Assembly: GCF_001457415.1 (NCBI RefSeq)
Contig: NZ_LN881722.1
Location: 124,001-188,000, forward strand
From: Gorillibacterium timonense
GTDB lineage: Bacteria > Bacillota > Bacilli > Paenibacillales > NBRC-103111
Reading direction: 5' to 3'
Length of the DNA stretch: 64,000 nt
Positions 59,882 through 64,000 of the stretch are shown here, piece after piece. The notes beneath the pieces were generated by a model that was not told the origin of the DNA, ran no database searches, and saw only the letters and a program-made list of their open reading frames with translations. A program made the translations under genes and the position numbers. How positions within the stretch are numbered: the first letter of the stretch is position 1; every line of letters begins with the position of its first letter.

Positions 59882-59990
59882 GGTCAACTCCAATCCGATG
59901 AATACGAAGGAAGCGGCGTCATTAGGGATGGGAAGGAGGTAGGAGCTGCAATTTTTTAAGCAAACGGAGTATCGGAGTTGAACCCATTGC
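59882..59990 (+). repeat. MITE-like element, copy G (diverged)
   Basis: GGTCAACTCCAATC, GAATACGAAGG, GCGGCGTCATTAG, GATGGGAAGG, then GCAAACGG, TATCGGAGTTGAAC in the family order. Ends are degraded. It finishes about 25 bp before the ribosome site of the next gene. Confidence 0.55.
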
Positions 59991-60028
59991 TGAGGGGGAA
60001 TCGTCTTTTTCATAGGGAGGGATTCATG

Positions 60029-60982
60029 ATGAAGCCGATGAAGCCGAAACCGAGCGGCAGGAACCGATCAAAGCGAAAACGAAAGCAAAAGGCTGCTCTC
60101 ATGCTGGGTGCCGTTCTTCTCATGGCAGGCGCGGCGGCGATCTTCCTTGTTACTGCTCATGCAAAAGACGGTTCGGACTCCGTATTTCACCAAGGCACCG
60201 TCTATTCCTACAGCTCCGGTGCGGAGCGAATCGTTGCCTATGACGCCGGAAACTCCTATTCCGTAGACAAGGAAGGCCGCGTCACGATCCACTACCGCAA
60301 CGGGACCATGAAGACCGAGGCTCCTCTGACTCTAGACCCGACCGGCTCGACCGCAGGAATGAGCGAAGCAGACACTGGATTTTTTATCTCCGAGGATAAG
60401 ACCGCCATCGTGTATGGATTTGCAAACGGGACATTCCCGCTGCACGTCCTCATCAGCGACGATAGAGGGAAGACATGGAACACGTATTCCCTGGATAAGG
60501 CAATGGGGTATGACACGAAGTTCATTGGCTTCACGACGCGTAACGACGGATGGATTGTCGCCGGAGGCTCCGCAGGAGTGGGCCGGGCGTTGAACCGGGT
60601 GTATCAGACCTCGGATGGAGGCAAAAGCTGGACGGAGCTTGGCAATCCAAACGAGCTCTACTCGGAGCACTTGACCGGGGCGGGTTTTTCGAACAAGGAC
60701 ATCGGCTTTCTAGGCTTCCGCTATTACATGGACAATGGGCCCGTCGTCTATTGGACCGAGAATAAGGGACAATCGTGGGAGAAGCTGTCTCTTCCTCTTC
60801 CGGCAAAATACGAGGCATACAAAAAGACGCCGCTCTCCCCAGTCTTTGAAGGGGCGAAAGGGCGCTTCCCGATTTTGCTCAGCAAGGATGGAGCAGACGA
60901 TATTCGGGGAACGATCTACTTGATCAGCACCGACTACGGCAGAACATGGACGTATGAAAAAGACCTCGACTTCCACGAGTAA
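60029..60982 (+). CDS. Membrane-anchored BNR/beta-propeller-like protein
   Basis: 317 residues. Very basic cytoplasmic head (MKPMKPKPSGRNRSKRKRKQK), one membrane helix (AALMLGAVLLMAGAAAIFLV) and an outer domain with repeated Asp-box-like motifs: SDDRGKTWNTY, SDGGKSWTEL, TENKGQSWEKL, STDYGRTWTYE, as in sialidase-type or YCF48-like propellers. Binding or sensor role outside the membrane; no catalytic residues identifiable. ATG 60029 is 8 bp after GGGAGG (ATG 60026 also possible). Confidence 0.78.
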   Translation: MKPMKPKPSGRNRSKRKRKQKAALMLGAVLLMAGAAAIFLVTAHAKDGSDSVFHQGTVYSYSSGAERIVAYDAGNSYSVDKEGRVTIHYRNGTMKTEAPLTLDPTGSTAGMSEADTGFFISEDKTAIVYGFANGTFPLHVLISDDRGKTWNTYSLDKAMGYDTKFIGFTTRNDGWIVAGGSAGVGRALNRVYQTSDGGKSWTELGNPNELYSEHLTGAGFSNKDIGFLGFRYYMDNGPVVYWTENKGQSWEKLSLPLPAKYEAYKKTPLSPVFEGAKGRFPILLSKDGADDIRGTIYLISTDYGRTWTYEKDLDFHE

Positions 60983-61004
60983 GCGGAAGTCGAGGTCCTT
61001 TTTT
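60963..61004 (+). terminator. Terminator whose stem contains the stop region of the gene
   Basis: ACCTCGACTTCC/GGAAGTCGAGGT 12-bp stem with six T. The left arm encodes the last residues (DLDFHE) and the stop codon lies in the loop. Confidence 0.92.
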
Positions 61005-61040
61005 GAGCTTGATGAACACCTTTAGAGACAGCCCTTTTCG

Positions 61041-61163
61041 TTAAGCAAAGGTCTTCGGGTTCGGGCCATATGTATTGTCAGGCTGACTATCCTGCAGCAG
61101 GAAGACGAGAAGGATGATCGCGCCAACCAGCGGAACGAAAATAGCGCGGCTATGAACGATCAT
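61041..61163 (-). CDS. Small hydrophobic protein, 40 residues
   Basis: MIVHSRAIFVPLVGAIILLV then FLLQDSQPDNTYGPNPKTFA: one membrane helix (about 7-23) and a short polar Pro-rich tail. Too short for standard gene calling. Codon use and the clean helix-plus-tail layout look real, but no strong ribosome site is visible. The remainder of the 408-bp gap shows no other gene. Confidence 0.45.
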   Translation of the reverse strand: MIVHSRAIFVPLVGAIILLVFLLQDSQPDNTYGPNPKTFA

Positions 61164-61390
61164 ACAAGAAGCTATCCGATCTTGCGACTATGCGAACCGG
61201 GTTTATAGGAAAGTTATCGACGGAGTTGTCTTCCGAGAATAGGGCGATTTTTGGTAGAATAGGGTAGATATTGCGAGACAGAGAGTCGAGAAATGACAGG
61301 CAGTCGGATAATCGAAGCTTGCCAAGCTTTCGTTAAGGCAGGATGCGGTAATTCCGGAGCCGCTTTTTGTAGATAGGAGGAAGAAAGAGG

Positions 61391-62386
61391 ATGTCCGACG
61401 ACAACGACAACAACAACAACGGCTTTACCCCGACTGACGATCCGAATGAGAAGAACGAACGCAGGCGCAACCTGAAGGTGATTTCCTTCAACCGCGAAAA
61501 AGGCGATCTGGTCGAAACCGAACAGCCGAAGATCACCTTCGCCGATGTCGGGGGGATGGACGCGCTTAAGAAAAAGATCCGCATGAACTTCATTCTTCCC
61601 CTCCAGCAGCCCGAGATGTTCCAGGCATTCGGCAAAACGGCAGGTGGGAGCCTGCTCCTCTACGGTCCTCCGGGCTGCGGGAAAACCTTCCTGGCAAGAG
61701 CGATCGCGGGCGAGATCGGGGCGAACTTTCTGCATATCGAGCTGCAGGCGATTCTCAACATGTACGTGGGTGGAAGCGAAAACAACCTCCACGACGTCTT
61801 CGAAAAAGCCCGCGCCGAAAAGCCGTGCGTCATCTTCATCGACGAGCTGGATGCTCTCGGCGGCAGCCGCCATCAGATGCGCCAGCATCACGACCGGATG
61901 CTGGTGAACCAGCTGCTCACGGAGTTGGACGGCCTATCCTCCTACAACCAAGAGGTGCTCGTCGTAGGAGCGACGAACACGCCTTGGTACCTGGACTCGG
62001 CGCTCCGACGCCCCGGGCGATTCAATCACCTGCTGTTCGTTTCGCCTCCCGAGCCCGCTGAACGGGAGCGCATCCTGGAGTTGAAGCTGGCGGGCAAACC
62101 GCAAGAGAAGCTGAACCTGAAGAAGTGGGCGGAAGGAGCCACGCATTTTTCCGGGGCCGATCTGGAGCAAATCGTGCGAGATGCGGTTGAGAAAGCGCTG
62201 GAACGCTCTCTGGAGAGTGGCAGCATTCAGCCGATTACGGACGGAGACTTGAAGGCGGTGTTTCAAGAACGTAAGGCGACGACGCTGGATTGGTTCTCCA
62301 CGGCGAAGAACTACGCGACCTTCAGCGACACGAACAAAGACTACGAGCTGGTGCTGGACTACATCCGGGCGAATCGGATCAAGTAG
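61391..62386 (+). CDS. AAA+ ATPase (single domain, Vps4/Msp1/FtsH-like)
   Basis: 331 residues. N-terminal 45 residues acidic and Asn-rich. Classical AAA core: ITFADVGGMDALKKKI, Walker A GPPGCGKT (92-99), pore-loop region NMYVGGSE, Walker B CVIFIDELDAL, SRH TNTPWYLDSALRRPGRFNHLLFVSPP, and sensor-2 region FSGADLEQIV. No protease domain and no membrane helix, so an unfoldase or remodelling ATPase. Followed after 23 bp by a TPR membrane protein, its probable partner. Confidence 0.88.
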   Translation: MSDDNDNNNNGFTPTDDPNEKNERRRNLKVISFNREKGDLVETEQPKITFADVGGMDALKKKIRMNFILPLQQPEMFQAFGKTAGGSLLLYGPPGCGKTFLARAIAGEIGANFLHIELQAILNMYVGGSENNLHDVFEKARAEKPCVIFIDELDALGGSRHQMRQHHDRMLVNQLLTELDGLSSYNQEVLVVGATNTPWYLDSALRRPGRFNHLLFVSPPEPAERERILELKLAGKPQEKLNLKKWAEGATHFSGADLEQIVRDAVEKALERSLESGSIQPITDGDLKAVFQERKATTLDWFSTAKNYATFSDTNKDYELVLDYIRANRIK

Positions 62387-62409
62387 GCGGAGGCGTCGGG
62401 AGGAAGGCC

Positions 62410-63285
62410 ATGGAAGAGTCCACACATGCGGACCGGGCGGACCGGCTGCTGCAATGGAGCCGGTATTCGGAGGCGATTCGCGAGACGGAGGATTGGATCC
62501 GGGAGGATCCGGAGGATGCCGCCGCGTACGCCTTCCTCGGGCGAATCCATCTGGTGCAGAACCGGTACGACGAGGCGATCAAATGGGCGAACGAAGCGCT
62601 GCGGCTTGATCCGGCGAGCGAGCTCGGTTGGTTCGTGCGCGTGAATACCCTTTACAGCCAAGAACACTTTGATCCATTTAAACGGGATGTGCAGGAGGCT
62701 CGCCGGATTGATCCGTACGAGGCGCATTATCCCTACCTCCTGTTTAACTATCATCACAAGAAGGGGGAACTCCCGGAGGCCAGGGCTTCGCTTGAGGAAG
62801 CGCTTGAATTGCAGCCTGAGAATTCCCTGTATCTCGCTTCGCTCAGCTATTTGGAGGCCAACTCCAAAAACATCCCGGCATCCGTTGAAGCGGAGGAAGC
62901 CGCTCTTCGAATCAATCCCGAGAGTTCCCTGACCTTTCTGTATTTGGGTTGGGCCGCCGAGAAGCGGGGCGATTACAAGAAGGAATTGCTGTACCTGGAG
63001 AACGCCGTCCGCCTCAATCCCGAGAACAAGCAAACCCGTGACGAGTATCTTGAGAGCTTGAAGAAAAACTATTGGGTTTATCGAGTGCTGTTTCTGTCTT
63101 CTCCACGGAAGCGGAAACCTTGGCAAACGGTGCTTTTCTTGGTTTTCTGTGTGGCTTTTCTTCGTCAGTTCTTCTTGCTTTTTATCCTGTTCGTTCTGCT
63201 CGCTTTGTTGGTGAATGGGATAACCCGGCTGCTTGTGCGGGTGAAGGTGTTCGGGTGGCGGTCGCTTTTTCGGAAGAGGGAGTAG
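62410..63285 (+). CDS. TPR-repeat protein with C-terminal membrane segments
   Basis: 291 residues. Tetratricopeptide repeats fill residues ~1-220 (AYAFLGRIHLVQNRYDEAIKWANEALRLDP; SSLTFLYLGWAAEKRGDYKKELLYLENAVRLNPENKQT). Two hydrophobic stretches lie near the C-terminus (WQTVLFLVFCVAFLRQFFLLFILFVLLALLVNGI). Likely a membrane-bound adaptor for the upstream AAA+ ATPase. ATG 62410 follows GGGAGGAAGG. Confidence 0.82.
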   Translation: MEESTHADRADRLLQWSRYSEAIRETEDWIREDPEDAAAYAFLGRIHLVQNRYDEAIKWANEALRLDPASELGWFVRVNTLYSQEHFDPFKRDVQEARRIDPYEAHYPYLLFNYHHKKGELPEARASLEEALELQPENSLYLASLSYLEANSKNIPASVEAEEAALRINPESSLTFLYLGWAAEKRGDYKKELLYLENAVRLNPENKQTRDEYLESLKKNYWVYRVLFLSSPRKRKPWQTVLFLVFCVAFLRQFFLLFILFVLLALLVNGITRLLVRVKVFGWRSLFRKRE

Positions 63286-63386
63286 GGGAATGGATGCGTA
63301 GGGAGTCTATGATGCTAGCGGAGCCGGCAGCGATCCTGAACATGAAGGATTCTAAGGTCTTTGGTCACGAGTTAAGCTGGATGGAG

Positions 63387-63415
63387 TTGGCTTAATCGGC
63401 GGGAAAAGCTATAAT
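63387..63415 (+). promoter_or_regulatory. Sigma-A promoter of the YeeI-type gene
   Basis: TTGGCT-N17-TATAAT, about 100 bp upstream of the gene start. Confidence 0.6.
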
Positions 63416-63513
63416 AGAAAGCGACTGTGTACAGGAAGCGTGTTGACAAGCCGGCTCTCGGACGGGTACGGGGTTGCCTGCACGCTATATTGAGTGAAAG
63501 CGAGCGATAACCG

Positions 63514-64000
63514 ATGGGTCGTAAGTGGAACAACATCAAGGAAAAGAAAGCGTCCAAAGATGCCAACAACAGCCGGGTCTATGCCAAGTTCGGCTTGGAG
63601 ATTTATGTAGCCGCCAAACGGGGGGAGCCCAACCCGGATTCCAACCAGGCGTTAAAATTTGTGCTTGAGCGCGCCAAGACCTACAACGTGCCGAAGGCAA
63701 TCATCGACCGCGCCATCGACAAGGCCAAAGGCTCCGGCGACGAGACGTATGACGAGCTGCGCTACGAGGGCTTTGGCCCGAACGGCGCGATGGTCATCGT
63801 CGACGCGCTGACCAACAACGTCAACCGCACCGCCTCCGAAGTGCGCTCCGCCTTCAACAAGAACGGCGGCAACCTCGGCGTCAGTGGGTCGGTCAGCTAT
63901 ATGTTCGACCAGACAGCCGTCATCGGCCTCGAAGGCAAAACGGCAGAGGAAGTGCTGGAGCTTCTGATGGAAGCGGATGTTGAAGTCCGCGACATTCTGG
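63514..64000 (+). CDS. YebC/PmpR-family protein (YeeI-like), 3' partial
   Basis: The gene runs off the right edge; 162 residues are visible. It starts [21 protein letters not shown], nearly the sequence recalled for B. subtilis YeeI, and continues with the family blocks [88 protein letters not shown] and VSYMFD. Described as a DNA-binding regulator; related YebC proteins relieve ribosome stalling at proline runs. Ribosome site before ATG 63514 is weak. Confidence 0.93.
   Translation, partial: MGRKWNNIKEKKASKDANNSRVYAKFGLEIYVAAKRGEPNPDSNQALKFVLERAKTYNVPKAIIDRAIDKAKGSGDETYDELRYEGFGPNGAMVIVDALTNNVNRTASEVRSAFNKNGGNLGVSGSVSYMFDQTAVIGLEGKTAEEVLELLMEADVEVRDIL

Noticed and set aside
61391..62386. 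AAA+ ATPase as the ATPase of an extracellular contractile injection system
   Set aside because: It is about 29 kb from the tail genes, next to a TPR protein, and the tail cluster already follows the PBSX/diffocin pattern without an ATPase.
63295..63395. 33-codon ORF before the YeeI-type gene
   Set aside because: Weak ribosome site and no protein pattern; it overlaps the promoter region of the next gene.

Overview
The window is about 64 kb of a GC-rich (mid-50s percent by eye) Firmicute chromosome. It is most likely Paenibacillus or a close relative. The evidence is the YesN-type regulator beside a sugar ABC transporter, a pspA-ydjG-ydjH-ydjI operon laid out as in Bacillus subtilis, PBSX-type tail genes, a YeeI-type YebC protein, strong AGGAGG-type ribosome sites and frequent GTG/TTG starts. 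I saw no rRNA, tRNA, CRISPR array, insertion sequence or integrase.

Layout. (1) 1-7.8 kb: a carbohydrate block with a response regulator, an ABC importer (binding lipoprotein and two permeases), a GH3 beta-glucosidase and an aldo/keto reductase. (2) 7.9-19.4 kb: redox and envelope stress. Three HxlR regulators each sit next to an oxidoreductase system (LLM monooxygenase plus FMN reductase; nitroreductase; SDR). Between them lie the PspA operon and a sigma/anti-sigma-like pair. (3) 19.6-32.8 kb: a two-component system whose genes converge and overlap, then a 14-gene contractile tail cluster on the plus strand (sheath, tube, frameshifted chaperone, tape measure, LysM protein, hub, baseplate, fibre). 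No terminase, portal, capsid, lysis or integration gene is present, so it reads as a tailocin-like particle. (4) 32.9-38.9 kb: an HTH/BtrH-like fusion, a methyltransferase, a CNNM/CorC membrane protein and an acyltransferase. (5) 39.1-47.2 kb: a complete kdpABC-kdpDE potassium uptake and sensing locus. (6) 47.4-64 kb: a MATE transporter behind a probable attenuator, a Cys-cluster/pentapeptide protein, Nudix, FAD-Rieske oxidoreductase, MBL lipoprotein with AraC regulator, AEC transporter, TrmH methyltransferase, amino-acid permease, small lipoproteins, an AAA+/TPR pair and the start of a YeeI-type gene.

Cross-cutting structure. A family of roughly 95-bp elements recurs at eight intergenic places. 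The best copy has perfect 15-bp terminal inverted repeats. Several copies lie just upstream of a ribosome binding site, including inside the pspA and kdp loci. A second, unrelated intergenic repeat of about 137 bp occurs twice. The strongest leads are the tail-only cluster, its canonical A AAA AAC slippery site in the chaperone gene, the 54-bp inverted repeat that forms the -35 regions of two divergent promoters at the head of the cluster, and the attenuator before the MATE gene. All functional statements rest on reading motifs and layout; no database search was possible.
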